Below, one piece after another: positions 18,411-28,424 of a DNA stretch of 64,000 nucleotides. This DNA is from Ectobacillus panaciterrae DSM 19096 (GTDB lineage Bacteria > Bacillota > Bacilli > Bacillales > Bacillaceae_G). The notes under the pieces were generated by a model. The model searched no databases, was not told the origin of the DNA, and saw nothing but the letters and a program-made list of their open reading frames with translations. Within the stretch, counting starts at the first letter, position 1; each line of letters opens with the position of its first letter. The stretch spans positions 5,100 through 69,099 of the forward strand of contig NZ_KE387249.1 in assembly GCF_000430785.1 (NCBI RefSeq), read 5' to 3'. The position numbers and the translations under genes are program-made.

Positions 18411-19484
18411 TCAAATAACGAAATCCTCCGGAATAAAGACTCTTACTTCCTTAGGCCGGACATAGACTGCTTCCCCTGTACGAAATTGCTGCTGTACAAA
18501 ATGCTCTTTGCTTATTTCCGCTTCTAAATACTCATCTGTATCCTCACGCCTTAATTCAACGTGTGCGACAGGCCCTACTATATGAGAATATATGATTCTG
18601 GCTAATATAGCATCTTCACTTGTTTTTGTTCGTTCAATAGCCAAATCATGAGGGCGGACGTAGCCGACTGCGTCAGTATTAACAACATGCGTATGATCCG
18701 GCACTTCGAACTGCGCAGAACCGAGATTTAGCTTTCCTTTATGAAGACGGCCATGAAATAAATTGACATTCCCTAGGAAATCATACACAAAGGGACTTGC
18801 AGGGTGTTCATATACTTCTTGCGGCGTACCAATCTGTTCAATTTTCCCTTCATTCATGATAACAATGCGATCCGCTACATCTAGAGCTTCCTCTTGGTCA
18901 TGCGTGACGAACACACTTGTAATTTGAAACTCGTCATGCAATTTCCTTAGCCATCTCCGTAATTCCTTACGCACTTTTGCATCCAATGCGCCAAAAGGTT
19001 CATCCAGCAGCAGAATCTTTGGTTCTACTGCCAAAGCTCGCGCCAGTGCAATACGCTGCCTCTGCCCTCCCGATAATTGGGAAGGATATCGGTTTGCAAA
19101 TCCATCCATTTTTACTAGCCGCAATAGCTCGTATACTTTTTCTTGTATTTCAGCATCAGACGGTCTTAGTCTTTTTTTGCGAACCTTTAATCCAAATGCT
19201 ACATTCTCAAACACAGTCATATGTTTAAACAACGCATAATGCTGAAAAACGAAGCCTACTTGCCGATGCTGTACATGAATATGCGTCAAGTCATCTCCAT
19301 CGAATAAAATGGATCCTTCGTCTGCCGTTTCCAGTCCGGCAATAATGCGCAATAAAGTAGTTTTTCCAGAACCGGACGGTCCCAACAAAGCGACAAGCTC
19401 TCCTTTTTTAATCTCTAAATGAATGTCTTTTAATGCGTTAAACGTCCCATAATGCTTAGACACGCGCTTTACTTCAATCGTCAT
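18411..19484 (-). CDS. cysA: Sulfate ABC transporter ATPase CysA
   Basis: A 357-residue ATP-binding protein. Walker [10 protein letters not shown], signature LSGGQRQR, Walker B ILLLDEP and the switch His in THDQEEA are all present; the C-terminal third is the TOBE-type regulatory domain of the sulfate/molybdate group. I start at MTIEVKRV (19484), preceded by GAGGAGGAG, rather than 17 codons earlier. It drives import of sulfate or thiosulfate with CysT and CysW and is the last gene of the operon, followed by a terminator. Confidence 0.93.
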   Translation of the reverse strand: MTIEVKRVSKHYGTFNALKDIHLEIKKGELVALLGPSGSGKTTLLRIIAGLETADEGSILFDGDDLTHIHVQHRQVGFVFQHYALFKHMTVFENVAFGLKVRKKRLRPSDAEIQEKVYELLRLVKMDGFANRYPSQLSGGQRQRIALARALAVEPKILLLDEPFGALDAKVRKELRRWLRKLHDEFQITSVFVTHDQEEALDVADRIVIMNEGKIEQIGTPQEVYEHPASPFVYDFLGNVNLFHGRLHKGKLNLGSAQFEVPDHTHVVNTDAVGYVRPHDLAIERTKTSEDAILARIIYSHIVGPVAHVELRREDTDEYLEAEISKEHFVQQQFRTGEAVYVRPKEVRVFIPEDFVI

Positions 19485-19509
19485 GTTTCTCTCCTCCTCG
19501 CTGAAGCCG

Positions 19510-20373
19510 TTACCGTTTCTCCGCTCTCCATTCAATCCAGTTTTTAATCACTAATGTCACAAGGGCCAACAGTGACATTAAAGAAGCAACAGCAAATGAA
19601 GCAGAAAATTGATATTCATTATATAAAATTTCAATCTGCAGCGGCATTGTATTCGTGGTACCTCGTATATGTCCAGAAACAACGGAAACCGCGCCGAATT
19701 CCCCGATTGCTCTTGCGTTACATAGTATCATGCCATACAACAAGCCCCATTTGATATTCGGAAGCGTGACGAGAAAGAATGTCTTCCAGCCTCCTGCTCC
19801 CAATGATAAAGCAGCTTCTTCTTCTCCTGTCCCCTGTGACTGCATGACCGGGATCAACTCGCGAGCCACGAACGGAAGCGTGACAAAAATAGTTGCAATA
19901 ACAATACCTGGTACAGAGAAGATAATTTTTATACCATGATCTAATAACCATGGACCAAGAACACCGCGAGGGCTGAACAATAATACAAATACAAGCCCCG
20001 CAATGACAGGAGAAACTGCAAACGGCAGCTCAATAAGCGTTAATAAAAGCTGTTTGCCTTTAAAACGGAATTTCGTAATGAGCCATGCTGCCGCAATTCC
20101 GAATACGGTATTCAGGGGGACAACTAGCAGCGCAACAATAATAGTTAACCGGATTGCTGAGAGTGCATCCTTATCTGTAATAGCCGCAATATAAACTTCT
20201 GCTCCTCGCTCGAAAGCCTTTGAGAAAATTGTGATTAACGGAATAAAGAGAAACAACAGCAAATATATAATCGCAATGAAAATGAATATGAATCGAGTCC
20301 ATTTTGATCCAGCCGTCGGGGTTGAACCTGCCGTTTTTTCAGATATTTCCGATTTATATAGTGATGGTTCCAT
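19510..20373 (-). CDS. cysW: Sulfate ABC transporter permease CysW
   Basis: A 287-residue permease with about six membrane helices and the cytoplasmic coupling loop ([25 protein letters not shown], the EAA motif). [12 protein letters not shown] segment is typical of the CysW branch. It pairs with CysT to form the membrane channel. Separated by 14 bp from cysT and 25 bp from cysA, all on one strand. Confidence 0.93.
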   Translation of the reverse strand: MEPSLYKSEISEKTAGSTPTAGSKWTRFIFIFIAIIYLLLFLFIPLITIFSKAFERGAEVYIAAITDKDALSAIRLTIIVALLVVPLNTVFGIAAAWLITKFRFKGKQLLLTLIELPFAVSPVIAGLVFVLLFSPRGVLGPWLLDHGIKIIFSVPGIVIATIFVTLPFVARELIPVMQSQGTGEEEAALSLGAGGWKTFFLVTLPNIKWGLLYGMILCNARAIGEFGAVSVVSGHIRGTTNTMPLQIEILYNEYQFSASFAVASLMSLLALVTLVIKNWIEWRAEKR

Positions 20374-20387
20374 CTCCCTCCCCCTTT

Positions 20388-21221
20388 CTATGAATTTCGA
20401 GTTTCATGCCTTTGACTCCATGTTTGAACAAGATTAATAAATAACAAGAAACAAAGCGATACGACTAACATAACGACTGCAATCGCGGTAGCGCCCGCAT
20501 AATCATATTGTTCAAGCTTTGTCATAATCAATAAGGGAGCTATTTCTGTTTTCAGCGGCATATTGCCGGAAATGAATACAACAGATCCATATTCTCCGAG
20601 TCCCCTCGCAAAAGCGAGCGAAAATCCTGTTAACAAAGCAGGAGTAAGTTCCGGAAGAATTACTTTATAAAAAATTTGCCATCTTGATGCACCTAAGCTT
20701 GCCGCAGCTTCTTCAACTTCTTGATCCATGTTTTGCAAAACCGGCTGCACCATACGAACGACAAAAGGCAACCCAATGAATGTGAGTGCTATGATAATAC
20801 CAAGCGGTGTAAATGCGGCTTTAATATGCATCTTTTGAAGCAGGTGTCCAATCCAGCCATTTGCAGAATACAGCGTTGTTAGGGCAATTCCGGCAACTGC
20901 TGTAGGAAGCGCAAACGGCAAGTCAATTAAACCATCAATTAAACGCTTGCCTGGGAACGGATACCGTACCAATACCCAGGCAATCAAAAGACCAAAAACA
21001 GCGTTAGTCAATGCTGCTATAAAAGAAGCCCCGAAGCTAAGTTTATAAGCAGCTAATATACGCTCGCTTGTAACGACAGCAACAAACTGCTTCCATCCTA
21101 AATGAGACGTTTGAATGAATATCATAGATAGCGGTATTAAGATAAATAAGCTTAAATACGTCGTTGTAAAGCCCAGAGAAAGACCGAACCCCGGCAGAAC
21201 CCGCCGCTGTTTATTTCGCAT
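20388..21221 (-). CDS. cysT: Sulfate ABC transporter permease CysT
   Basis: A 277-residue permease with six helices. The EAA loop reads [23 protein letters not shown], and [12 protein letters not shown] is the matching CysT segment. It forms the heterodimeric channel with CysW. It follows the binding-protein gene after 33 bp, so the operon order is binding protein, cysT, cysW, cysA. Confidence 0.93.
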   Translation of the reverse strand: MRNKQRRVLPGFGLSLGFTTTYLSLFILIPLSMIFIQTSHLGWKQFVAVVTSERILAAYKLSFGASFIAALTNAVFGLLIAWVLVRYPFPGKRLIDGLIDLPFALPTAVAGIALTTLYSANGWIGHLLQKMHIKAAFTPLGIIIALTFIGLPFVVRMVQPVLQNMDQEVEEAAASLGASRWQIFYKVILPELTPALLTGFSLAFARGLGEYGSVVFISGNMPLKTEIAPLLIMTKLEQYDYAGATAIAVVMLVVSLCFLLFINLVQTWSQRHETRNS

Positions 21222-21254
21222 TGTTATTCACCCCGTTAAGCTGAGAGAGCTCTG

Positions 21255-22328
21255 TTATTTTTGATAAATTTGGTCGAATACTCCTCCATCTTTGAAGTGA
21301 GTTTCTTGTGCTTTTTTCCATCCGCCAAATAATTCGTCCACTGTAAATAGTTCAATTTTAGGGAATTGCGATGCGTATTTTTCTGCCACTTTTTGATCGC
21401 GCGGACGATAATAATTTTTAGCGGCAATCTCTTGACCTTTCTCTGTATAAAGATATTCTAAATATGCTTGTGCAACTTCTTTCGTTCCTTTTTTATCAGC
21501 AACTTTATCCACTACTGCAACAGGTGGTTCAGCCAAGATACTGACAGACGGCACAACGATATCAAATTTGTCTTTTCCCAGTTCATTCAATGACAGCAAC
21601 GCTTCGTTCTCCCATGAAATCAATACATCGCCAATGCCTCGCTCTACAAAGGTAGTAGTGGCACCGCGAGCTCCTGAATCAAGCACTTCTACGTTTTTGT
21701 ATACGTTGCCGACAAATTCTTTTGCTTTCGCTTCGCTGTTCCCATTGTTTTTCAGTGCGTATCCCCATGCAGCCAAGTAGTTCCACCGAGCGCCGCCTGA
21801 TGTTTTCGGATTGGGAGTAATAACGGAAACACCTTTTTTTGTTAAATCATTCCAGTCTTTAATGTTTTTCGGATTTCCTTTTCGGACAAGAAATACAATA
21901 GTAGATGTATATGGCGTCGAATTGTTAGGCAGACGCTTTTGCCACTCTGCCGGCAGCAATTTTCCTTGTTCGCTAATTTCATCAATGTCATACGCTAGCG
22001 CCAATGTCACAACATCAGCTTCTAAACCATCAATGACCGATCTTGCCTGTTTCCCTGAACCGCCGTGGGATTGTTTCACCGTAACGGTTTGCCCGGACTT
22101 CTCTTTCCAATACTTCGCAAATTCCTTATTGAAATCCTGATACAATTCACGCGTTGGATCATAAGAAACATTCAGCAGTTCAATAGACTTTTGTTCCTTG
22201 GATTGCTTCCCTTCTTCTTTACTCGTTTGTGTGCTGGAAGTGGATTGAGCGCAACCAGACATAAGAGCAATAACGGAAATAAAGGCAAACATACTTTTGA
22301 CAATCGACTTGTTCTTTCTTTTTTTCAT
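21255..22328 (-). CDS. Sulfate-binding lipoprotein of the ABC importer
   Basis: A 357-residue extracytoplasmic binding protein (Sbp/CysP family). The signal peptide ends in lipobox ALMSGC, so Cys26 is lipidated and the protein stays on the membrane surface. Family segments: [49 protein letters not shown], and FGGW near the end. The start at 22328 is supported by AGAGGAGA; codons upstream would extend into the leader. It captures sulfate (possibly thiosulfate) for CysT-CysW-CysA. Confidence 0.93.
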   Translation of the reverse strand: MKKRKNKSIVKSMFAFISVIALMSGCAQSTSSTQTSKEEGKQSKEQKSIELLNVSYDPTRELYQDFNKEFAKYWKEKSGQTVTVKQSHGGSGKQARSVIDGLEADVVTLALAYDIDEISEQGKLLPAEWQKRLPNNSTPYTSTIVFLVRKGNPKNIKDWNDLTKKGVSVITPNPKTSGGARWNYLAAWGYALKNNGNSEAKAKEFVGNVYKNVEVLDSGARGATTTFVERGIGDVLISWENEALLSLNELGKDKFDIVVPSVSILAEPPVAVVDKVADKKGTKEVAQAYLEYLYTEKGQEIAAKNYYRPRDQKVAEKYASQFPKIELFTVDELFGGWKKAQETHFKDGGVFDQIYQK

Positions 22329-22361
22329 GTAAAAAATCTCCTCTCTTTTTTTGAAATATAA

Positions 22362-22401
22362 AAGGCACACAACGTTTCACAATGTGAATGCTGTGTGCCT
22401 T
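22362..22401 (-). promoter_or_regulatory. Leader hairpin (possible attenuator) of the sulfate operon
   Basis: In the roughly 170-nt leader, AAGGCACACA and TGTGTGCCTT pair around an inner TTCACA-AT-TGTGAA stem, and TTTTATATTT follows on the minus strand, which looks like a Rho-independent terminator ahead of the first gene. An upstream TGCCTT could compete for the first arm. It is not an S-box. A regulatory RNA element controlling the sulfate operon is possible. Confidence 0.5.
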
Positions 22402-22507
22402 CAGTTTACTGATCGGCTTATGCGGTTGTATTTCTCACAAGGCAAAATATAGAATGGTAAGGTGCTGCTATATTATTGATTCAATATTCCGCCATTTCAT
22501 TTTCTTT

Positions 22508-22536
22508 ATTTTATATACACTAAACCTATATGTCAA
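22508..22536 (-). promoter_or_regulatory. Sigma-A promoter of the sulfate operon
   Basis: TTGACA (22531-22536) and TAAAAT (22508-22513) with a 17-bp spacer on the minus strand. The start would be near 22500, giving a leader of about 170 nt. Confidence 0.7.
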
Positions 22537-22615
22537 CTAGGGATTTAAAATTATATATAAATTTTTTTGGGAAATTAATAATTTATAAATAAATTTACAC
22601 AGTCATAAAACCCAC

Positions 22616-22715
22616 TTGACTTATAGGAATAGTTTACTTATTATTATATTAATTTATAATTGCTGATTGGTCTACCAAAGGCACCTAACCGTTGAGGATA
22701 GGCGCCTTATTTTTT
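22616..22715 (+). ncRNA. Possible short transcript or attenuated leader before the esterase
   Basis: Promoter TTGACT (22616-22621), 17 bp, TATTAT (22639-22644) is followed after about 30 nt by the strong hairpin AAGGCACCTA / TAGGCGCCTT and TTTTTT (22678-22715). The transcript would be about 65 nt unless polymerase reads through into the esterase gene at 22799. No riboswitch class that I know fits. Confidence 0.45.
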
Positions 22716-22798
22716 ACTGAAAATAGTAGTATCATCTTAAATGTATTTTATCTTCACTTATTTTAGTCACAAAAAATAAGAATGAAAGGAGTTCTCAT

Positions 22799-23578
22799 AT
22801 GACAGAACAGTATCCAATATTACAAGGGGCAGAGCCATTCTTTTTAAAGGGGAATGATGTCGGTGTTTTGATTTCTCACGGATTTGCAGGAACACCGCAA
22901 AGCGTCCGATTTTTAGGAGAATATATTGCGCAGCAAGGCTATACTGTGTATGGCACCAGATTAAAAGGACACGGTACGCATTATAAGGACATGGAAAACT
23001 GCACATACGACGACTGGATTCAAAGCCTTGAAGAAGGTTATCATTTCTTGAAGCGGCATTGCCGGAAAATCTTCATCATGGGGCAATCGATGGGAGGAAC
23101 GCTGGCAATACATCTTGCTGGTAAATATGAAGATATCAAAGGAATGATCGTAATTAATGCTGCAATGACAACAATTCCTGTGTTTGAAGCATTGAAAGAT
23201 AAACATGAGCCTCGCTTTGTTGATGAAGGCGCCCCCGACATTAAGGCAAAAGATGCATATGAAATTGCGTATGCAAAAGCACCGATACAATCCATTCAAC
23301 AGTTGCTGCTATTGATGAATGAGACCCGCAGAACACTTGAATCTATTACATGCCCGACACTGGCTTTTGCATCCAAAGAAGACCATGTTGTTCCGCCTGA
23401 GAATACGGATTATGTGATACGTCACATCAAGTCTGAGATAAAAGAAACCATTACTTTGTATAATTCTTACCATGTTGCTTCTATGGACTATGAAAAAGAA
23501 TTCATTGCTGAGCAAAGCTGTTTATTTCTTGAAAAACATATTGGCAATCAAAGAGAAATGAAAACGTTTCTCTCCTAA
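22799..23578 (+). CDS. Carboxylesterase (Est30/YvaK-like alpha/beta hydrolase)
   Basis: A 259-residue monoacyl-type esterase. Oxyanion motif HGFAGTP, nucleophile elbow GQSMGG (Ser near 97), acid in SKEDHVVP and base His in YNSYHVAS are visible. It resembles the Est30 and YvaK carboxylesterases of Bacillales, which hydrolyse short-chain esters in the cytoplasm. Ribosome binding site GAAAGGAG. It stands alone after the short hairpin transcript and upstream of yezD. Confidence 0.88.
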   Translation: MTEQYPILQGAEPFFLKGNDVGVLISHGFAGTPQSVRFLGEYIAQQGYTVYGTRLKGHGTHYKDMENCTYDDWIQSLEEGYHFLKRHCRKIFIMGQSMGGTLAIHLAGKYEDIKGMIVINAAMTTIPVFEALKDKHEPRFVDEGAPDIKAKDAYEIAYAKAPIQSIQQLLLLMNETRRTLESITCPTLAFASKEDHVVPPENTDYVIRHIKSEIKETITLYNSYHVASMDYEKEFIAEQSCLFLEKHIGNQREMKTFLS

Positions 23579-23789
23579 TTCGTTTGCAAAACTCTTTCAT
23601 TAAGATGTTTTCTCCGCATATGAATTTTTAGATCAGACTCACTTTTAAGAATGCCAATACAGATACTTTAAACGTTTAACCTTACACGTTCATCATTTTC
23701 GTTATAAATGCACCTAAAAAAATCGTCAAAAGAATGAAACAATAATCTTTATATTTTAACACACCTGCAATTATAAGGAGGAACGAGCA

Positions 23790-23933
23790 ATGGTAAAGTT
23801 AGATGATGCGAAGATTGATTACATCTTATCGCTCTTGGAAAAAATCAATCATGGATATGTAACCATCACTATTCATAATGAGAAAATTACGCAAATAGAT
23901 ATAAATGAAAAGTATCGGCTATTACAGAAGTGA
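23790..23933 (+). CDS. yezD: YezD-family (DUF2292) small protein, 47 aa
   Basis: A 47-residue protein with ribosome binding site AAGGAGG 8 nt before the ATG. The segment LEKINHGYVTITIHNEKITQID matches YezD/DUF2292 proteins, short beta-hairpin polypeptides of unknown function. Its position 1.5 kb from the sulfate importer fits a sulfur link, but that is inference. A MITE-like element begins 63 bp after its stop. Confidence 0.8.
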   Translation: MVKLDDAKIDYILSLLEKINHGYVTITIHNEKITQIDINEKYRLLQK

Positions 23934-23996
23934 TGATTTGAACAGACCTATTGGCATCCTGAGAACCTATGCATTCACGAGTATGTAACATACGTG

Positions 23997-24181
23997 TATA
24001 TACAAGTGAATAAAAAAACCGTCTTTTTATAGTGGGGAGAGATCGTCCGGCGACGTGCAGAAGCGGTCAAACCTTTGTAGTGGTTCATGCGAGGGTAAAC
24101 CAGAGAGAAGAAGCATGCAATATTCCCTTTTGGTTGCACATAGCACATGGAAATGTCGAAATTATAATTCACTCATATATA
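23997..24181. mobile_element. MITE-like element, copy A (185 bp)
   Basis: Ends TATATACAAGTGAAT (23997-24011) and ATTCACTCATATATA (24167-24181) are imperfect inverted repeats, 13 of 15 matching. Inside are the family landmarks AAAAAAACCGTC, GATCGTCCGGCGACGTGCAG, AAGCGGTCAAACC, AACCAGAGAGAAGAAGC and TTGGTTGCACATAGCAC. No coding frame. It is inverted relative to copies at 34957, 35136, 50263 and 52724. Confidence 0.8.
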
Positions 24182-24264
24182 GTTGCAGCTCACCTGTGTA
24201 AAAATATAATTAAATTCATTTCCAATCGTTACAAACGTTGGGCTTTTGACTATGTATGAACATG

Positions 24265-24301
24265 AAAAAGGCTCTGCACATATCCCAGTGCAGAGCCTTC
24301 T
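24265..24301. terminator. Hairpin terminator
   Basis: AAAAGGCTCTGCAC and GTGCAGAGCCTT with an 8-nt loop. It probably ended the yezD transcript before the MITE inserted between them. Confidence 0.7.
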
Positions 24302-24430
24302 ACTGTTTTCGTAATTCACGATATTTATTTTTCACCTGCTCTAAAAATAGTTAATATCATTAAAAATACTTTGTAAATTTTGATGTTTTGTTTATGATAT
24401 AACTATACGAAAAGGAGTGAAGTCAAAAGT

Positions 24431-25678
24431 ATGGTAGCACGTTCAAAATACTTAGCCGGTTCTTCCTTGGCTTTTATGGGGGTCGGCTTTATCATAACAT
24501 TACCGTTTCAAAGTTCAGCAGCAGGCACCATCCTGCAGGGAGGCTTTGAATCCGGACTGGTAGGAGGTTTGGCCGACTGGTTTGCGGTAACAGCTTTATT
24601 CCGCCATCCAATGGGTATACCTATCCCTCATACAGCACTTTTGCCGAAAAACCGTCAAAGAGTAACAAAAGGGCTCATTCATATGCTGGAAAACGAATGG
24701 CTTACTAAAGAAAGCATTACAGGTAAATTAAAACAGATGCAGCTAGCAGAAAAAATTTTAACCATTCTGGAAGAAAAACTGCATTCTGATTCAGTAAAAA
24801 AAGCGATATCTATCATTGCTCAACAAACCATTCTCAACATACATACAGAACAAATCGCTGCTTTCATCGAAAAAGAAGTGAAAGCTTACCTCAGCTCTGT
24901 TAATACTGCCTCACTTCTCAAATCGGCCATTGATCAAGTAATAGCTCACAAATATGAAGAAATGGCTTTAGATTATGTTCTGATAAAAACAAAGGAATGG
25001 ACAGAGAAAGCAGGTACTCGCAACCAACTTGGCAATTTAGCTATGAAAGCAATCCAGAATATAGAACTGGATGGTTTCTTGCAATTTGCCTTGAAATCGT
25101 TCATGAATGTAATAGATGCAGAAAAACTGGGAGGCATCTTGCAAGACCTCATTATAAGAGGGGTACAGAGTTTGCAGGATGGCAGTAATGAGAATAGACA
25201 AGCTTTGCTGAACAAAATCCGCACTGAATTGGAAAAAGGAAAAGAAAATGATCAGCTGTTGAAAGGAATTGAGACCTGGAAAGAAAATATGATTGTAAAT
25301 TGGGATGCTTCCAAGCAAATAAATGAGGTGCTTCAACAAACAAAGCAAAAAGGATTACTTTTTGTGAAAGATGCCGCATTTGTTGATACATATGCTTTGC
25401 CTTTCTTGACACGACTGTTGGATCACATCAAAAAAAATCCAGAGTATGTGTCTAATATCGAAAATGTGATGCAGGTACAAATTGCGCAGCTTATCGAGAA
25501 AAACCATTCAAAGATAGGAAAGCTTGTACAGGAAAATCTGGACAAACTTGATGATGAAACGCTAATTTCTATGATAGAAAATAACGTGGGAAAAGACCTG
25601 CAGTGGATTCGGGTAAACGGGGCGGTTTGCGGTTTCTTTATCGGATTATGTCTAGAAGGAATAAAATTTTTTATATAG
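24431..25678 (+). CDS. DUF445-family membrane protein
   Basis: A 415-residue DUF445 (YjiN/YheB-like) protein. The N-terminus has a hydrophobic segment, then the conserved GLVGGLADWFAVTALFRHPMGIPIPHTALLPKNR stretch that defines the family; a long alpha-helical region follows and one C-terminal helix (VCGFFIGLCLEGIKFFI) closes it. Topology suggests a membrane-anchored, mostly helical protein. Function unknown. Good ribosome binding site AAAGGAGTG and terminator at 25733. Confidence 0.88.
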   Translation: MVARSKYLAGSSLAFMGVGFIITLPFQSSAAGTILQGGFESGLVGGLADWFAVTALFRHPMGIPIPHTALLPKNRQRVTKGLIHMLENEWLTKESITGKLKQMQLAEKILTILEEKLHSDSVKKAISIIAQQTILNIHTEQIAAFIEKEVKAYLSSVNTASLLKSAIDQVIAHKYEEMALDYVLIKTKEWTEKAGTRNQLGNLAMKAIQNIELDGFLQFALKSFMNVIDAEKLGGILQDLIIRGVQSLQDGSNENRQALLNKIRTELEKGKENDQLLKGIETWKENMIVNWDASKQINEVLQQTKQKGLLFVKDAAFVDTYALPFLTRLLDHIKKNPEYVSNIENVMQVQIAQLIEKNHSKIGKLVQENLDKLDDETLISMIENNVGKDLQWIRVNGAVCGFFIGLCLEGIKFFI

Positions 25679-25732
25679 GAACTATATAGTAAATAACGCT
25701 CTTGAATTATGCAGCAAAAATTCTTAAAGCAA

Positions 25733-25771
25733 AAGCCTTGCGTACCGCATCCATTGTACGCAAGGCTCTTT
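25733..25771 (+). terminator. Terminator of the DUF445 gene
   Basis: AGCCTTGCGTAC and GTACGCAAGGCT with a 10-nt loop, then CTTT. Confidence 0.75.
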
Positions 25772-25919
25772 AGCTTCAACTTAAAAATAAAACCTGGAAA
25801 GAACACCGTATTGCAACTGCTCCCTTTCTAACCACTACATTATGCTATCTATCATGCCCCCGCTGATTGTTAAGCATTTTATAGTACACCACTGCTTGAA
25901 ATCAATATAACAATCATGT

Positions 25920-27347
25920 TTAAAAAGAGGATTCCAATCCCTGAGACAGCTCGACAAAACGCTTTACGCCATCGCGCAATTGCTGTTCATTGATATAAGA
26001 ATAGCTGAATCGCACCCATGAATTCGGCTCCCTTAGCGGATCGCAAATGGTACCGGGAACAAAGGAGATGGATTGATCGAAGCTTCTTTCAAGGAGGGAT
26101 TTCATAGGTAAAGTCTCAGGAATCTTGATCCATAAGTTGAGACCTCCCTTTGGACTAACCCATTTCCACCCCGTGCCTGCCAGTTCTTCCTCCATAATTT
26201 CCTTGCGAATATGTAACGCGATGCGAAGCTTTTCCAGATGCTGCTGCAGCCGTACGGATGAAAAATAATGAAGAAAAATCTTTTGGTTCAAGAGCGGCGT
26301 GCCGTTGTCCGCTAACGATTTTGCATTCAAAAGATGTTTCATTAAAGATGAACGGGTTGCAACAGCAGCGATGCGCAAACCGGGCGCCACGTATTTGCTG
26401 AAGCTGCGGATATACATGACGTAGCCTTCCGTATCATATGAAAAAAGGGGCAGCGGAGGCTCTTCGTCAAAGTATATATCATGAAACGGGTCATCCTCCA
26501 CCAGAAGACACTTGTATTGTTCCGCAAGCTCGACTAGTCGTTTGCGCTGCCCGGATGGGACTGTGTAGCCCGTCGGATTATGAAAAGTCGGGTTCAAATA
26601 AAAGAGCCGCGGTTTAAGTTGTCTCATATACAGCTCGATCTGTTCTAAATCATAACCATCAGGATAAATGTCCACAGGTACTATATGTGCTCCTTGCTGC
26701 TGAAAAGCATCGATGGCGGCACTGTAGCTCGGCCGCTCCAATAAAACGGTATCCTTAGGCTTTATCACAATTCTGGAAATCAGGTCAATAGCTTGCTGCG
26801 CACCTGATGTAATCAATAATTCGTCTGCAGAAATATGGAAACGGTGACGCTTCAAAAAATATTCGCACAAAGCCTCCCTCAGTTCCTCATCCCCCTGCAC
26901 CGTAGAGTAGGTACCAAGCACTTTTGGATACAAATCAAATACCTTCTTCACATATTCCGACATATAAAGATTAGGCAGAAGATTTGGATCGATAAGCGCT
27001 TGAGAAAATTGATAGGTAACCGGTACTCGATGAATTTCGGACAAATGGTTTTTCTGGAGATAAGAAGAAGTAATGAGATCCTTTGAGTCATTGATTGACA
27101 TGATGCTATCCGGATAAACGTAGTAGCCTGATTTATCTTTTACGTACACTTTTCTGTTTTGCTTCAGTAACTGATAAGCCTTAAAGACGGTGAGACGATG
27201 CACATTCATTTCCTGAGCCAGCAACCGGACTGACGGGAGTTTTTCATGCTCTTTCCATTCCCCGCGTTCGATTCGGTTGATGATGTAATCGTACACCCGC
27301 TCAAAGAGCCGGCTTGAATGACCGGTTGATAACAGATTGTCCCCCAT
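25920..27347 (-). CDS. MocR-type regulator (GntR HTH plus aminotransferase domain)
   Basis: A 475-residue MocR-family protein: winged helix at residues 12-80 (LPSVRLLAQEMNVHRLTVFKAYQLL) and a PLP aminotransferase-like domain from about 110. The PLP lysine is Lys318 in SFSKYVAPGLR; Asn257 (HNPTG) and Asp285/286 are in place, so PLP binding is expected. Such proteins sense amino acids or vitamin B6 and regulate the neighbouring gene. It is divergent from the EamA transporter at 27458, its most likely target. Confidence 0.92.
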   Translation of the reverse strand: MGDNLLSTGHSSRLFERVYDYIINRIERGEWKEHEKLPSVRLLAQEMNVHRLTVFKAYQLLKQNRKVYVKDKSGYYVYPDSIMSINDSKDLITSSYLQKNHLSEIHRVPVTYQFSQALIDPNLLPNLYMSEYVKKVFDLYPKVLGTYSTVQGDEELREALCEYFLKRHRFHISADELLITSGAQQAIDLISRIVIKPKDTVLLERPSYSAAIDAFQQQGAHIVPVDIYPDGYDLEQIELYMRQLKPRLFYLNPTFHNPTGYTVPSGQRKRLVELAEQYKCLLVEDDPFHDIYFDEEPPLPLFSYDTEGYVMYIRSFSKYVAPGLRIAAVATRSSLMKHLLNAKSLADNGTPLLNQKIFLHYFSSVRLQQHLEKLRIALHIRKEIMEEELAGTGWKWVSPKGGLNLWIKIPETLPMKSLLERSFDQSISFVPGTICDPLREPNSWVRFSYSYINEQQLRDGVKRFVELSQGLESSF

Positions 27348-27388
27348 ACTCCCCCTCCTTTTCTTTCATCTTACACTGCTTTTCTGCA

Positions 27389-27416
27389 ATCTGTTCTATT
27401 ATAAGCCATCTGTTCT
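27389..27416. promoter_or_regulatory. Direct repeat ATCTGTTCT between mocR and eamA
   Basis: ATCTGTTCT occurs at 27389-27397 and 27408-27416, 19 bp apart, in the 110-bp divergent region. Paired direct repeats are the usual binding pattern of MocR proteins such as GabR, so this is a candidate operator. Confidence 0.5.
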
Positions 27417-27457
27417 GTTCTTTTCCTTTTATGATAATGAATAAAGGAGGAATACAG

Positions 27458-28381
27458 GTGATTATCTTCAATTATTTACTCATGTGCATCATTTTCGGAA
27501 CGACTTTTTTGGCAATCAAAGTAGGCGTTGATGCGGGCGCCCCTCCATTTTTCTCGGCAGGTGTCCGCTTTTTTATGGCAGGACTGATTCTTTTTGGATG
27601 GATGGTATGGAAAAAAAAGGCGAGAGTGTCCCTTCTTTTGCGTAAAGAGATGCTGTTTACGGGCATAGGATTAACTTTTGGTACATTTTCAACATTGTAT
27701 TGGGCCGAGCAATATGTAACTTCGGGGATTGCAGCGGTCTTATCGGCAACGGGGCCTATTATGATTTTATTGCTTCAGACCTTCCTCCTTCGCCAAAAAT
27801 CATCCATTCACTCAATGGCCGGCTGTTTGGTTGGGTTTGCAGGCGTGATTTTGCTGCTTTTACCCAGCATTTCCTTTGAGATGAACCTCTTTTGGGTGTT
27901 GGGCTGTTTCATCATTTTGATAGGTGAAATATTCTACTCATCCGGAACTCTATATTCCAAACATGTGATGGAGCGTTTTGCAGATACATCACCCATCGCA
28001 TTGAACGCGGCTCAGATGATGTACGGAGGAGCTATGCTGCTTGTTTTGTCAACGTCCACAGAACATGTTCATATAGAATCTATGCTGACGCTGCATGCAA
28101 TCGGCTCTCTCCTTTATTTAATCATTGTCGGATCGATGTTGGGACACAGCATATATTATTGGCTCGTCGCCAAAACGAATCCTGTTTTTCCATCCACTTG
28201 GCTTTACATCTCCCCGTTACTTGCGCTGGGATTAGGAACTTTATTATATCACGAGGCCGTTTCATGGTTCACGTTAACAGGAGTTATCACAATCATCACA
28301 GGAATTCTTTTGATAAACGTAGGCTCCTTGCGGCAATTGGTCAGCAAATCGGAAAAAGGCTTGCGTAATCTAAGCAGTTGA
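27458..28381 (+). CDS. EamA-family (DMT) transporter
   Basis: A 307-residue drug/metabolite exporter with ten predicted helices in two EamA halves. The first half starts ...FGTTFLAIKVGVDAGAPPFF and has FRxxxA-type sequence; the second has HSIYYWLVAKTNPVFPSTW. I place the start at GTG 27458, 8 nt after AAAGGAGG; longer upstream frames would run into the divergent mocR promoter. Probably exports an amino acid or related metabolite under control of the adjacent MocR protein. Confidence 0.88.
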   Translation: MIIFNYLLMCIIFGTTFLAIKVGVDAGAPPFFSAGVRFFMAGLILFGWMVWKKKARVSLLLRKEMLFTGIGLTFGTFSTLYWAEQYVTSGIAAVLSATGPIMILLLQTFLLRQKSSIHSMAGCLVGFAGVILLLLPSISFEMNLFWVLGCFIILIGEIFYSSGTLYSKHVMERFADTSPIALNAAQMMYGGAMLLVLSTSTEHVHIESMLTLHAIGSLLYLIIVGSMLGHSIYYWLVAKTNPVFPSTWLYISPLLALGLGTLLYHEAVSWFTLTGVITIITGILLINVGSLRQLVSKSEKGLRNLSS

Positions 28382-28392
28382 CAAATATGCAA

Positions 28393-28424
28393 AAAGTGAT
28401 ATCCAATTGGATATCACTTTTTTG
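28393..28424 (+). terminator. Terminator of the EamA gene
   Basis: AAAGTGATATCCAATTGGAT is the left part of a perfect palindrome (28393-28418) followed by TTTTTT. The following 28425-28584 shows no gene I can name; one open frame on the minus strand (ending near 28460) has coding-like composition but no start. Confidence 0.85.

Noticed and set aside
22401-22500. S-box or T-box in the sulfate operon leader
   Set aside because: No GAGGGACUGGC or T-box sequence is present; only a terminator-like hairpin is.
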